This document shows positions 8,083 through 16,656 of a stretch of DNA of 34,565 nucleotides, piece after piece. The notes under the pieces were generated by a model. It was not told where the DNA came from. It saw only the letters and a list, made by a program, of their open reading frames with translations, and searched no databases. The translations under genes and the position numbers were made by a program. The stretch covers positions 1-34,565 of the forward strand of contig NZ_SMYZ01000078.1 in assembly GCF_004919685.1 (NCBI RefSeq), given 5' to 3'. How positions within the stretch are numbered: position 1 is the stretch's first letter; each line of letters opens with the position of its first letter. The DNA comes from Mesorhizobium norvegicum (lineage in GTDB: Bacteria; Pseudomonadota; Alphaproteobacteria; Rhizobiales; Rhizobiaceae).

Positions 8083-10356
8083 TCAGGCGGCGGCAGTGCG
8101 CCGTCCCGGCACCGGATTGCCGGGCGGTTCGTGGCCGAGCGGCGTCACCAGCGTCAGGTCGGGATAACCGTTCTCGATCAGCCTGACCGCAGCCTGCGTC
8201 ACCTCGTCGTCCGGCTCCAGCATGGAGAGAAAGACCTCGGTGGCATCGCCGGCCAGACGGCCGATGCCTTGCGCGTCGGCCGGTCCGCATTCGACCACGA
8301 CCAGATCATAGGCTGTGGTCAGCGACTGCATGATGATCGGCAGCCGGTCGGCGGCGCGCATGGCGCGGACCGGATCGGCGGTGCCGACCGGAATGACGTG
8401 ACAGTCCGAGTAGAGATCGGCGTGGATGACGTCGCTGAACTGCGCTTCCGAGGCGAGCAGATTGGTGATGCCGGGGAAAAGCCCGCTGTCCAGCATCGGC
8501 CGCGAGGCCGCCCCCGAAGCGGTGAGGTCCAGCAACAGGACGCGCAGGCCGGCGTCCGCGACCTCGCGTGCCACCAGGACCGCGGATGCGGCCGCCTCGT
8601 CGCCCTCCGGCGAGACGAATATGGCGCGCGCCGCACCGCTGGCGATCAGCTTTTCAGCAGCCTTCTCGACGTCGATCTCGCCCAGGGTGGAACGCACCGG
8701 TTCGGGCTCGGCAGCCGTCTGTTCGGCCGCTGCCTCTGGCATCGCGACCATATCAGGCGCCTCGGCCTTATAGGGCATCGCGGCCGTGTGGAGCTCGGCC
8801 TCCGCTTCAGCCAGACGGTCCCCCATTTCCTGGCGAACGACGGAATCCTGAAGGATGGCAGGTTCCTTGCGGACAACCGGCATTGCGGCCCCACCAGGCG
8901 CCTGCGCCACATGGGGCATCGCGACCTCATCGATCCGTTCGAAGCGGGAACCGGTCGCCGGGCGCATCGCACGGCCCGAAAACAGCTCCCGCAGCAGCGT
9001 CACGATGGCCATGATCAGCAGCGATGCGGCGAAAGCGGCGCCAACGATCGGCCCGACCTTCGGGAAATAGGCCTCGGAGGGAACCGACGCCTTTGAGGCG
9101 ATCCGGGCATCGACCGGCAGATAGTTGCGATCCTGGCGCGAAGCCGCTTCGCGGTAGTTGGTCAGATACAGCTCGAGTTGCTGCCGTTTGGCAGTCGCGT
9201 CGCGCTGCAGCGCGTCGAGATCGACCTGCTGTTCACCGGCCTGCGCCGACGCCGCCTTCAACGTGTTGACGTCGGCGACAAGCTGGTTCTCGCGGGCCTT
9301 TGCCGTCTCGGCCTGCATCAACAGGCCTTTCATGATCTTCTGGGCCTCGCTGCGGATCTGCGCGTCGAGATCGGCCAGTTGCGATTTCAGCGCCCGAATA
9401 CGCGGATGATTGCCAAGCAGCGTCGTCGACAGATCGGCGATGTTGGAGCGCAATTCGACCTGGCGCTCGCGCAAGCGCTGGATCAGGTCCGATGACAAAA
9501 CCTCCGGCACGGCATCCAGCGAACCGCCATTCTGCAGCGCCCTGCGCACGCCGTCGGCTGTCGCTTCGGCCGCGGCGCGATTGGCGCGCACTTTCGACAG
9601 TTCGCTCGACAGTTCCGAAAGCTGCTGGGTGGCCAGCACCGAATTGTTGCCACCCATCAGAAGATCGGACTGTGAGCGGTAGGCGGCGACTTTCGCTTCG
9701 GCGGCCTTGACCTGCTGCTGCAGGTCGGCGATCTCGGGCGCCAGAAAGTCGGCGGCGGCGTTGTTCGATTCCAGCTTGGCCGCCCCTTGCCCCGCTATAT
9801 AGGCGGCTGCAATGGCATCTGGTATGGCGGCCGCCAGCTTGGGATCTTCCGATGAGAACTCAATGGCAATGATGCGGGTCTTCTCGACACCATAGACGTT
9901 GAGCTTCTCGTGCATCTTCTTGAGGACGCGCTCTTCCGTCGGAATTTCCATCGGGTCGCTTTTCAAGCCGACGAGAACCAGAGCGCGGCTCAACGGCGAC
10001 ATATCGAGCGCTTCGTCGAACTCGGGCAGCTTTTCCAGGCCAAGCTTTTGCGCGACCTGCTTGAGGATTTCGTTGGAGGAAATGATCTGGACCTGGGTGG
10101 CGACGCCTTGTTCGTCGAGAATTGGCTTGTCGGTGTCGTTGTTGTTGCTGGCCGGCCGCGTATAGACGGATTCACGCGGAGCGATCTCCACCTGCGTCTC
10201 GGCCTTGTAGTGGCGGGTTGCCAGCGAGGCGAAGGCGAAGGCCAGCCCCGTCACCACCAGGACGACGACGAGAATGCGCAGCCAGTTCCTCGCCAGGCTG
10301 GCGAAGAGCTGCCTGAGATCGACGTCGACATCTGCGGCCGCGGACTGAACGGACAT
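8083..10356 (-). CDS. ExoP/Wzz-like polysaccharide copolymerase with degenerate BY-kinase domain
   Basis: This 757-residue inner-membrane protein has the PCP-2a (ExoP/GumC/Wzc) layout: TM1 at about 25-47, a Wzz chain-length domain starting near 50, a long periplasmic coiled-coil region rich in Gln/Ala/Glu (about 190-400), TM2 at about 430-455, then a cytoplasmic ATPase-like domain from about 575. It should control polymer length and link the Wzy polymerase to the outer-membrane exporter. In the kinase-like domain the P-loop position reads SPEGDEAAAS, with no GK(S/T) lysine. A LLLDL Walker A'-like strand remains, and the C-terminus lacks a tyrosine cluster. It is therefore probably not an active tyrosine autokinase. 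It is divergent from the rest of the polysaccharide genes. Confidence 0.9.
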   Translation of the reverse strand: MSVQSAAADVDVDLRQLFASLARNWLRILVVVLVVTGLAFAFASLATRHYKAETQVEIAPRESVYTRPASNNNDTDKPILDEQGVATQVQIISSNEILKQVAQKLGLEKLPEFDEALDMSPLSRALVLVGLKSDPMEIPTEERVLKKMHEKLNVYGVEKTRIIAIEFSSEDPKLAAAIPDAIAAAYIAGQGAAKLESNNAAADFLAPEIADLQQQVKAAEAKVAAYRSQSDLLMGGNNSVLATQQLSELSSELSKVRANRAAAEATADGVRRALQNGGSLDAVPEVLSSDLIQRLRERQVELRSNIADLSTTLLGNHPRIRALKSQLADLDAQIRSEAQKIMKGLLMQAETAKARENQLVADVNTLKAASAQAGEQQVDLDALQRDATAKRQQLELYLTNYREAASRQDRNYLPVDARIASKASVPSEAYFPKVGPIVGAAFAASLLIMAIVTLLRELFSGRAMRPATGSRFERIDEVAMPHVAQAPGGAAMPVVRKEPAILQDSVVRQEMGDRLAEAEAELHTAAMPYKAEAPDMVAMPEAAAEQTAAEPEPVRSTLGEIDVEKAAEKLIASGAARAIFVSPEGDEAAASAVLVAREVADAGLRVLLLDLTASGAASRPMLDSGLFPGITNLLASEAQFSDVIHADLYSDCHVIPVGTADPVRAMRAADRLPIIMQSLTTAYDLVVVECGPADAQGIGRLAGDATEVFLSMLEPDDEVTQAAVRLIENGYPDLTLVTPLGHEPPGNPVPGRRTAAA

Positions 10357-10436
10357 GCATCCCTACTCCGATACTGGGTCAGCACGCACCGTAAACAACT
10401 ATGGTAACTCAGCCGTTAAGATGGCGGTAAGTTTCC

Positions 10437-10540
10437 GTTAGGGTTTACTGGCGAGCCACAAACAAAACCGCCAAAAATAGCAAAACTCTTGCCGATGCGC
10501 CGCGTGTCGGGCGCTCCCTTTACCGGCCATTAACCCTAAC
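10437..10540. promoter_or_regulatory. Divergent exopolysaccharide promoter region with 9-bp inverted repeat
   Basis: The roughly 260-bp region between the ExoP-like and Wza-like genes (10357-10614) is relatively AT-rich. GTTAGGGTT (10437-10445) recurs as its inverse complement AACCCTAAC (10532-10540), and short CCGTTA/CGGTAA motifs occur at 10412-10440. A regulator that co-controls both directions could bind here. No consensus for a known regulator such as MucR could be confirmed by eye. Confidence 0.35.
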
Positions 10541-10614
10541 AGGATGATAACGGGCCTCGATCCCTGATGTTTGCTGCGACGCTGCAGCGGCCAGTCGAAG
10601 GTACCTGTCCGGTC

Positions 10615-11178
10615 ATGAAAAGCACTGCTTCCCTGTTTCGCGCTCTGCTTGCCGTATCGATGCTTGCTGGCTGTTCCAGCTACCGGCCGACGCCGGCGGC
10701 TTTCCATGAGGTGCTCGATCAGCCCTATCGTCTTGGCGCCGGCGACCGCGTCCGCGTCACCGTGTTCGAGCAGGACGGGTTGACCAACACCTACAGCGTC
10801 GACCAGTCCGGCTACCTCTCCTTCCCGCTTGTCGGCGCCATTCCGGCGCGCGGCCACACCGCGCAGCAGATGGAAAAAGAGATCGCCGACAAATTGCGGC
10901 AAGGCTATCTGCGCGATCCCGACGTTTCGGTCGAGATCGACCGCTACCGGCCGATCTTCGTCATGGGCGAAGTCGGAGCCGCCGGCCAATACTCTTACGT
11001 CCCCGGCCTGACGGTGCAGAAGGCAATCGCCATTGCCGGCGGTTTCACACCGCGTGCCAACCAGGAAAGCGTCGACATCACCCGCGACATCAACGGCAAG
11101 GTGATGACCGGCCGCGTGGTCACCTCCGACCCGCTGCTGCCCGGCGATACCGTCTACGTCCGCGAACGTCTGTTCTGA
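10615..11178 (+). CDS. Polysaccharide export lipoprotein, Wza/ExoF-like
   Basis: This 187-residue outer-membrane export protein has a lipoprotein signal peptide ending in the lipobox LAGC (Cys at about residue 19). A Poly_export domain follows (YRLGAGDRVRVTVFEQDGL, then YSVDQSGYLSFPLVG), then one SLBB-type domain (FVMGEVGAAGQYSYVPGLTVQKAIAIAGG). It is a short family member, like many rhizobial versions. ATG 10615 is preferred because it begins exactly at the signal peptide; an in-frame ATG at 10567 would add 16 residues of non-signal sequence. It starts the plus-strand polysaccharide operon, and the glycosyltransferase follows after 10 nt. It should form the outer-membrane channel partner of the ExoP-like protein. 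Confidence 0.88.
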   Translation: MKSTASLFRALLAVSMLAGCSSYRPTPAAFHEVLDQPYRLGAGDRVRVTVFEQDGLTNTYSVDQSGYLSFPLVGAIPARGHTAQQMEKEIADKLRQGYLRDPDVSVEIDRYRPIFVMGEVGAAGQYSYVPGLTVQKAIAIAGGFTPRANQESVDITRDINGKVMTGRVVTSDPLLPGDTVYVRERLF

Positions 11179-11188
11179 CAGATACCAA

Positions 11189-12319
11189 GTGGCGGACACA
11201 CTCAGGATCGTCCATTGCTTTCGTTCACCCGTCGGAGGAATCTTCCGGCATGTGCGCGACCTGGCCGAGGCGCAGGTCGCCGCCGGGCATTCCGTCGGCA
11301 TCGTCTGCGATTCGACGACGGGCGGCGCGTTCGAGGAACACCTGTTCGAGCAGATGAAGGACATGCTGGCGCTCGGCATCCATCGCACGCCGATGCAGCG
11401 CCATGTCGGCCCGGGCGACCTTGCCTCGGCCTGGCGCACCTACAGGATCATCAAGGAATTGCGGCCGGACGTGCTGCACGGGCATGGCGCCAAGGGTGGC
11501 GCCTATGCCCGTCTGTTCGGCTCATTGTTGCGGGTATCAAGGTCTCGCGTAGCCCGCCTTTATTCACCGCATGGTGGCTCTCTCCACTATGACGAGAACA
11601 CGACCACCGGAAAGCTGTTCTTCGCGCTCGAGCGCTTCATGGCCCGCTTCACCGACTACCTGCTGTTTGTCTCCGACTATGAACGGCAAACCTATCGCAG
11701 GAAGGTCGGCGAGCCACCCATTCCCAACACCCTGGTCTATAACGGCCTGCGCGCCACCGAATTCGAGCCGGCGATCACCGAGCCCGACGCGGCCGATCTG
11801 CTCTATATCGGCATGATGCGCGACCTGAAGGGACCGGACATCTTCATCGATGCACTGGCCCTCGCCGGCCCCCAGTTCGGCCGCGCGCTGACCGCGGTCA
11901 TGGTCGGCGACGGCGACGACCTGCCGCGTTATCACACTCAAGTGAAGCGCCTCGGGCTTGAGCGCCATGTCCGTTTCCTGCCGCCGATGCCGGCCAGGGA
12001 GGCCTTTGCGCTGGCGGCGCTTGTCATCGTTCCCTCGCGCGCCGAAGCCATGCCCTATATCGTGCTGGAAACGCTTGCCGCGGGAAAGCCGATGATCGCC
12101 ACCGCGGTCGGCGGCATTCCGGAAATCTTCGGCGCCGGTTCCCCTGCCCTGATCCGGCCCGACCCGGTCGAGCTCGCCGACAAGATGAGCCAGGCGCTGA
12201 CCGACCCCGCCGCCTATCGCGAGCTGATGCCCGATGGCACCGGCCTCAAGGCGCGCTTCGGCGCCGATGTGATGGCCGCCGACATCGAGAAGGCCTACTT
12301 CGCCGCGCTCGACAAATAG
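11189..12319 (+). CDS. GT4 family glycosyltransferase
   Basis: This 376-residue cytoplasmic GT-B enzyme has a GTG start 10 nt after the exporter gene. The N-terminal acceptor domain begins LRIVHCFRSPVGGIFRHVRDLAEAQ, with the glycine-rich loop typical of glycosyltransferase family 4. The C-terminal nucleotide-sugar domain contains LLYIGMMRDLKGPDIFIDAL, a GDGDD turn, and the diagnostic PSRAEAMPYIVLETLAAGKP block (about 288-307), where the EX7E-like glutamates bind the donor. It should add one sugar to the lipid-linked repeat unit on the inner leaflet. The donor and linkage cannot be predicted. Being the only non-initiating transferase here, it suggests that other transferases for this polymer lie elsewhere or that the repeat is short. 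Confidence 0.92.
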   Translation: MADTLRIVHCFRSPVGGIFRHVRDLAEAQVAAGHSVGIVCDSTTGGAFEEHLFEQMKDMLALGIHRTPMQRHVGPGDLASAWRTYRIIKELRPDVLHGHGAKGGAYARLFGSLLRVSRSRVARLYSPHGGSLHYDENTTTGKLFFALERFMARFTDYLLFVSDYERQTYRRKVGEPPIPNTLVYNGLRATEFEPAITEPDAADLLYIGMMRDLKGPDIFIDALALAGPQFGRALTAVMVGDGDDLPRYHTQVKRLGLERHVRFLPPMPAREAFALAALVIVPSRAEAMPYIVLETLAAGKPMIATAVGGIPEIFGAGSPALIRPDPVELADKMSQALTDPAAYRELMPDGTGLKARFGADVMAADIEKAYFAALDK

Positions 12320-12413
12320 ACGCAAGGCCAAGCTGTTTCAAAGCCACGGGTTGTTTCAAGGGTTTCTTAGCTCTCTTTTGCTATTCACCGTAGGGAAGCT
12401 TGCGGAAAGCCCC

Positions 12414-13949
12414 ATGAACGAGATCGACCCCGCACGCCGCTTTTCAGCAGAGGCGGTGCGTAAATTCGACGGCCCGGCCGATGGCGACACGCCCGGCGGC
12501 ATGAACGATGTCGCCCGCCAGGTCGCTTCGCAGTACAGGCGCGATACGATGTCGCCGATCATGGTCAGCGGCGTGCTGCGCATGGTCGAATTCGGGTTGT
12601 TGTTGCTGTCCGGGCTCGCCGTCTATTTCCATTATGTCGGGTTCTTCAACTACCTCGCCTGGCAATATCCGCTGACGATCGCGGCCGCGTCGTTCCTTGC
12701 CGTGGTGCTGCTCGACGTCACCGACTGCTACCAGATCGTCGCCCTGATGCGGCCCATCGCCAATTTCAGCCGCATCCTGCTGGCCTGGGCTGGCGCCTTC
12801 GCGCTGATGGCGTTGACCGCGTTCGCCATGAAGATGTCGGAAGACTATTCGCGCCTTTTGTTCGGCACCTGGTTCGTCATCGGCTTCGTTCTCATCTTCG
12901 GCCTCAGGCTGGTGATGTCGAAGCTGATCCGGGCCTGGGCGCGCGATGGCCGCATGGAGCGGCGCGCCGTCATCGTCGGCGGCGGCAAGGCGGCGGAAGT
13001 CCTGATCCGCTCGGTCGAAAAACAACCCTACAATGATATTCGCATCTGCGGCATCTTCGACGATCGCGGCGACAAGCGTTCGCCGCCCATCGTCGCCGGC
13101 TATCCCAAGCTCGGCACCATTTCGGAACTGATCGAATTCGCCCGCATCGCCCGCATCGACATGCTGATCGTATCGCTGCCGCTGACCGCCGAATCGCGCG
13201 TGCTGCAGTTGCTGAAGAAGCTGTGGGTGCTGCCGGTCGACATCCGGCTGTCGGCGCATTCCAACGCGCTGCAGTTTCGCCCGCGCGCCTATTCCTACAT
13301 CGGCTCGGTGCCGATGCTCGACATCTTCGACAAGCCGATCAACGACTGGGATTCGGTCGCCAAGCGCGCCTTCGACATCGTCTTCAGTCTGATCGGCATC
13401 GTCGTGTTCTCGCCGGTGATGCTGGCGACCGCCATCGCCATCAAGCTCGACAGCAAGGGGCCGGTGCTGTTTCACCAGAAGCGGCACGGTTTCAACAACG
13501 AGATCATCGAGGTCTACAAATTCCGTTCGATGTATACGGACAAGGCCGACCCGACCGCCAAGCAGACGGTGACCAAGAACGATCCTCGCGTCACCCGCGT
13601 CGGCCGCTTCATCCGCAAGACCTCGATCGACGAGTTGCCGCAGTTCTTCAACTCGCTCTTGGGTTCGCTGTCGCTGGTCGGTCCGCGCCCGCATGCCATC
13701 GCCGCGCAGTCGCACAACCTGCTCTACAACGAAGTGGTCGACGGCTATTTCGCCCGCCACAAGGTCAAGCCGGGCGTCACCGGCTGGGCGCAGATCAATG
13801 GCTGGCGCGGCGAGATGGACACCAACGAGAAGATCCGCATGCGCACGGAGTATGATCTCTATTACATCGAGAACTGGTCGCTGCTGTTCGATTTGCGGAT
13901 CCTGTTCCTGACGCCGATCCGGCTCTTGAACACGGAAAACGCCTATTGA
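12414..13949 (+). CDS. Undecaprenyl-phosphate glycosyl-1-phosphate transferase (WcaJ/ExoY family)
   Basis: This 511-residue enzyme should start repeat-unit synthesis by moving a hexose-1-phosphate from a nucleotide sugar to undecaprenyl phosphate. The N-terminal part has four hydrophobic spans (about 45-170) and a CoA_binding_3-like domain (AVIVGGGKAAEVLI, near 185). The catalytic bacterial sugar transferase domain starts near 315 (KRAFDIVFSLIGI) and shows KGPVLFHQKRHG, EVYKFRSM, SIDELPQFFN, LVGPRPHA and KPGVTGWAQINGWRG, all conserved in the family. ATG 12414 follows GGAAAG at 6 nt; the upstream in-frame alternative at 12351 has no support. Full-length architecture matches undecaprenyl-phosphate glucose phosphotransferases. 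The next gene overlaps its stop codon. Confidence 0.93.
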   Translation: MNEIDPARRFSAEAVRKFDGPADGDTPGGMNDVARQVASQYRRDTMSPIMVSGVLRMVEFGLLLLSGLAVYFHYVGFFNYLAWQYPLTIAAASFLAVVLLDVTDCYQIVALMRPIANFSRILLAWAGAFALMALTAFAMKMSEDYSRLLFGTWFVIGFVLIFGLRLVMSKLIRAWARDGRMERRAVIVGGGKAAEVLIRSVEKQPYNDIRICGIFDDRGDKRSPPIVAGYPKLGTISELIEFARIARIDMLIVSLPLTAESRVLQLLKKLWVLPVDIRLSAHSNALQFRPRAYSYIGSVPMLDIFDKPINDWDSVAKRAFDIVFSLIGIVVFSPVMLATAIAIKLDSKGPVLFHQKRHGFNNEIIEVYKFRSMYTDKADPTAKQTVTKNDPRVTRVGRFIRKTSIDELPQFFNSLLGSLSLVGPRPHAIAAQSHNLLYNEVVDGYFARHKVKPGVTGWAQINGWRGEMDTNEKIRMRTEYDLYYIENWSLLFDLRILFLTPIRLLNTENAY

Positions 13950-15217
13950 GCGCGATCAGCCATGATTTGCCGCGCGCGGCGGTCAACGCCAAGCTGATCG
14001 CGCTGATTTCCTCGGGCGCGGTCTTCCTCGGCATTCTGCTGTCCGGCTTCGTCATCAGCGAGCCGGCGCCTTATGAACTCTACATGGCCGGGCTGATCGC
14101 CATCTGGGCGCTATTCGGCTTGAGGATTTCCCGCGCGGCCACGCCACTCCTGGCGCTGCTGGTGACGATGAACATTGGCGGCATGATCTCCATGACGCAG
14201 ATGGCGGATCTGGCCAACACGCCGCTCTATCTCGCCGTATCGCTGTTTCTCGCCTTCAGCGCGGTGTTCTTCGCATCGATCACCGCTGTGCAGCCAAACC
14301 TCTACCGACTGATCTTCATTGCCTACGTGGTTTCCGCCGTGGCGACCTCGCTGCTTGGCATTGCAGGCTATTTCCACGCCTTTCCGGGCGCCGAGATGTT
14401 CACCAAATACGACCGTGCCGCCGGCGCCTTCCAGGACCCGAACGTGTTCGGTCCGTTCCTGGTGCTGCCCGGCATCTATCTGCTCTATCTGCTCTTGACC
14501 GGACCGGTGACGCGCATGCCGCTGCTGGCGGTGCCGCTGCTGGTCATCACCGCCGGCATCTTCTTTTCGTTCTCGCGCGGCGCCTGGGGCATGTTCGCCG
14601 TCTCGGCCGTCCTGCTCACCGGCTGCCTGTTCCTGCAAAGCGCCAGCGGCATGTTCCGGCTGCGCGTCGTGGTGATGACGATTGCCGCGCTGGCGCTGCT
14701 GGTCGTCGCCATGATCGTCATCCTGCAGCTGCCCGGCGTGTCGGAGATGTTTTCCAACCGCGCCCATCTCGAGCAGAGCTACGACACCGCCCGCCTCGGC
14801 CGCTTCGCCCGCTACGGGATCGGCTTCCAGATGGCGATGGAGCATCCGTTTGGGATCGGCCCGCTGGTCTTCGGCACGATTTTTGGTGAAGACACCCACG
14901 ACATCTGGCTGAAGATGCTGATGGACTATGGCTGGCTCGGCTTCGTGTCGTTCCTCGCGCTCGTCGCCTGGACGATGGCAGCCGGATTCCGCATCCTGCT
15001 GCGCGACCGGCCGTGGCAGCCCTATCTGTTGTGCGCCTATGTCGCCTTCATCGGCAATATCGGGCTCGGCACCTTCATCGACATCGACCACTGGCGCCAC
15101 GTCTACCTGCTGCTCGGCCTGATCTGGGGCGCCATCGCGCTGGAATACCGCCATCAGCGCTTGTTGCGGCCGGACCCGGCTCAAGGTGACGGCCGACGCG
15201 ATTTGAAATTTGGCTGA
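13946..15217 (+). CDS. Wzy/O-antigen ligase-like polysaccharide polymerase
   Basis: This 423-residue polytopic membrane protein has about 10-11 predicted spans, the first at about 12-33. The FSRGAWGMFAVSAVLL block and the later periplasmic loop with HDIWLKMLMDYGWLG match the O-antigen ligase/polymerase (Wzy_C) family. The start is a TTG overlapping the previous stop (TTGA), implying translational coupling with the initiating transferase. It should polymerise flipped repeat units in the periplasm under control of the ExoP-like copolymerase. It is the last gene of the plus-strand operon; neither a flippase nor a terminator was found just after it. A WaaL-type ligase is the alternative but fits the context less well. 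Confidence 0.87.
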   Translation: MSAISHDLPRAAVNAKLIALISSGAVFLGILLSGFVISEPAPYELYMAGLIAIWALFGLRISRAATPLLALLVTMNIGGMISMTQMADLANTPLYLAVSLFLAFSAVFFASITAVQPNLYRLIFIAYVVSAVATSLLGIAGYFHAFPGAEMFTKYDRAAGAFQDPNVFGPFLVLPGIYLLYLLLTGPVTRMPLLAVPLLVITAGIFFSFSRGAWGMFAVSAVLLTGCLFLQSASGMFRLRVVVMTIAALALLVVAMIVILQLPGVSEMFSNRAHLEQSYDTARLGRFARYGIGFQMAMEHPFGIGPLVFGTIFGEDTHDIWLKMLMDYGWLGFVSFLALVAWTMAAGFRILLRDRPWQPYLLCAYVAFIGNIGLGTFIDIDHWRHVYLLLGLIWGAIALEYRHQRLLRPDPAQGDGRRDLKFG

Positions 15218-15790
15218 TCTGGCCGGGCTTTTTGGCCACGGTGGGCGTCGCGTTGGACTTTCAGTCGCTTGTTCTGGAGGTCGTGAATCCAGCGTCGTCG
15301 GCGTTGATGTCGATTTCGGCCAGATGCCCGCGAATGACCATCACGGTGTCATCGCCAGATCACCTCTTACGATCTGCATTGTCTCCTGGGCGGCTGCTTT
15401 CTTGTCCATACTACGCATTCCTGCGAGATGATGAAGGTAGTCTTGGCTGCTATCATGCCACGACGGCGGGCGGCTCGGCAACGGAACTATATGGCTGCCG
15501 CTTGGTTTCTCCCGCGGTGGGCACACGTGGTCGAGTTACCCGGCTCGTCGCTCGAGTGCCTGACTATTGCCGACTACATTCGAAAGCCCAGCGCCGTTCT
15601 ATCCGCGGCGCCCATCCGCATAGGAGCCTCATGGAGGGCGCCAGACCACAGCCCGATCGACAAGCACCACCAGCACCACCGAAAGCGCCAAGCCATTCCG
15701 CGGCCGGCGCATGAGTTGGCGGGAATTTTACCAGATGCGCCCTGACCTGCGACCGGCAAACGATAACGACCAACTTCAAACTGGAACTTC
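15218..15790. other. 573-bp stretch without a confident gene
   Basis: Several overlapping frames are open on both strands, but none has a recognisable domain, good start context or protein-like composition. On the minus strand a 26-codon frame (15261-15341) starts at an ATG that overlaps, as TGATG, the stop of another short frame (ending 15341). On the plus strand a frame from 15711 contains the RPANDN tail motif seen in many small rhizobial proteins, but it runs out of frame through the next gene. The stretch is probably degenerate or regulatory. Confidence 0.5.
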
Positions 15791-15852
15791 GCCGCTAAGT
15801 GCTCGTTCCTCGAGAGTGGAGGCCGCTAAGTGCTCGTTCCTCGAGAGTGGAG
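15791..15852. repeat. Perfect 31-bp tandem duplication
   Basis: Two directly adjacent identical 31-bp units occupy 15791-15821 and 15822-15852. Each starts GCCGCTAAGTGCTCG and ends GAGAGTGGAG. The second copy supplies the GGAG ribosome-binding site of the small gene at 15862, so the duplication copies this gene's leader and translation-initiation element. Confidence 0.95.
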
Positions 15853-15861
15853 AACGCAGAG

Positions 15862-16041
15862 ATGGCCAAAAAGAAAACGACCGATACGAGCCGGGTTAAG
15901 AAGGGTGCAGAACTTGAAGTTGAGCACCTGACCGAAGTGACAGACGTGACGCCCAAACAGGCGCGGACGCTGCTTCGCAAGCACGGCGCGGACTGGCAGA
16001 AGCTGAAGGACGAAGCCGAAGATATGAAGGAAGAGGACTGA
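15862..16041 (+). CDS. Small DUF3606-like protein
   Basis: The 59-residue product has a lysine-rich start (MAKKKTTD) and a helix-rich body (LTEVTDVTPKQARTLLRKHGADWQKLKDEAE). It resembles DUF3606-type proteins, small rhizobial proteins of unknown function with a short helix-turn-helix-like core. ATG 15862 has GGAG 9 nt upstream; the in-frame extension to 15799 only translates the tandem duplication and is rejected. It converges on the phasin gene, with a 13-bp hairpin between them. The DUF assignment is by eye and tentative; that the gene is real is more certain, from its start context and composition. Confidence 0.6.
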   Translation: MAKKKTTDTSRVKKGAELEVEHLTEVTDVTPKQARTLLRKHGADWQKLKDEAEDMKEED

Positions 16042-16055
16042 CAAGTGCATAGGTA

Positions 16056-16085
16056 GTCACGGCTCTCCATTAGGAGAGCCGTGAC
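16056..16085. terminator. Bidirectional hairpin between convergent genes
   Basis: GTCACGGCTCTCC (16056-16068) pairs perfectly over 13 bp with 16073-16085 around the loop ATTA. It lies 14 nt after the small gene's stop and 33 nt beyond the phasin stop on the other strand. No strong T-run follows on either side, so it may act as an imperfect terminator or mRNA 3'-end stabiliser for both transcripts. Confidence 0.65.
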
Positions 16086-16118
16086 GCCCCGCCCCGCTCT
16101 ATCCGCCCCAAGAAAAAG

Positions 16119-16580
16119 CTAGGCGACTTTAAGTTCCTTGACCGCCTTCTCGAAGACGGACTTGATCGGCTTGGATACGTCCTCGACGGCTTTGGTCGTG
16201 ACGGCCTGAAGTTCCCTGGCCTGCTCGACGGCACTTTCAACCTGCTTGCGGACGAAGGCGGTCTGCAGTTCAACGAATTCGGAAGGCGACTTCACGGCAA
16301 TTAGGGCTTCGAAATGCGAGAAGGCGGCTTCGGTATTGGCGCGCAGAACGGCAATTGTCTTCAGCGACAGGTTGCTGGAAGCGGCTTTGGCGGATGCGAA
16401 GCTCGTCTCGAGAGCCTTCTGGGTCATCTCCGAATCCGCCTTGAATTTGGCGAGAACTTCTTTCGACTGCTCGACGCCCTTTTCTGTCAAAGCACTGACC
16501 TGCTCAATGGCCTTGGATGCATCAAAAGCGGGGTACGCGTTGTCGATAAATTCAGCGGTCTTTTCAGTGGTCTTGGACAT
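16119..16580 (-). CDS. Phasin family protein
   Basis: This 153-residue protein is almost entirely amphipathic helix and rich in Ala, Lys, Glu and Ser, with no cysteine. This composition and the length match Phasin_2 proteins, which coat polyhydroxybutyrate granules and limit their size. Typical blocks are EKGVEQSKEVLAKFKADSE, then SSNLSLKTIAVLRANTEAAFSHFEAL and SPSEFVELQTAFVRKQVE. The start ATG has AAGGAT about 7 nt upstream. No PHB synthase or depolymerase gene is nearby. A 30-bp inverted repeat 77-106 bp upstream is a probable control site, which fits the known PhaR-type repression of phasins in PHB-forming alphaproteobacteria. Confidence 0.92.
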   Translation of the reverse strand: MSKTTEKTAEFIDNAYPAFDASKAIEQVSALTEKGVEQSKEVLAKFKADSEMTQKALETSFASAKAASSNLSLKTIAVLRANTEAAFSHFEALIAVKSPSEFVELQTAFVRKQVESAVEQARELQAVTTKAVEDVSKPIKSVFEKAVKELKVA

Positions 16581-16656
16581 CGTTCCATCCTTCGGTGAGG
16601 GGGCGACTTTTAAGAAGCCTTCGCATTTGTATTAGCATTACCTAACGGAAGTTTGC

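Noticed and set aside
12444..13760. Very long minus-strand frame (438 codons) inside the glycosyl-1-phosphate transferase gene
   Set aside because: It is antisense to a gene with complete family motifs; its Arg/Asp/Gln-rich composition is typical of a GC-rich shadow frame.
15261..15526. Two tiny minus-strand frames joined by TGATG overlap
   Set aside because: The overlap resembles translational coupling, but the frames (26 and up to 61 codons) have no recognisable features and weak starts.
15232..15714. Plus-strand frame of 160 codons after the polymerase gene
   Set aside because: No domain, poor start context, composition like a random GC-rich frame, and several equally long competing frames.
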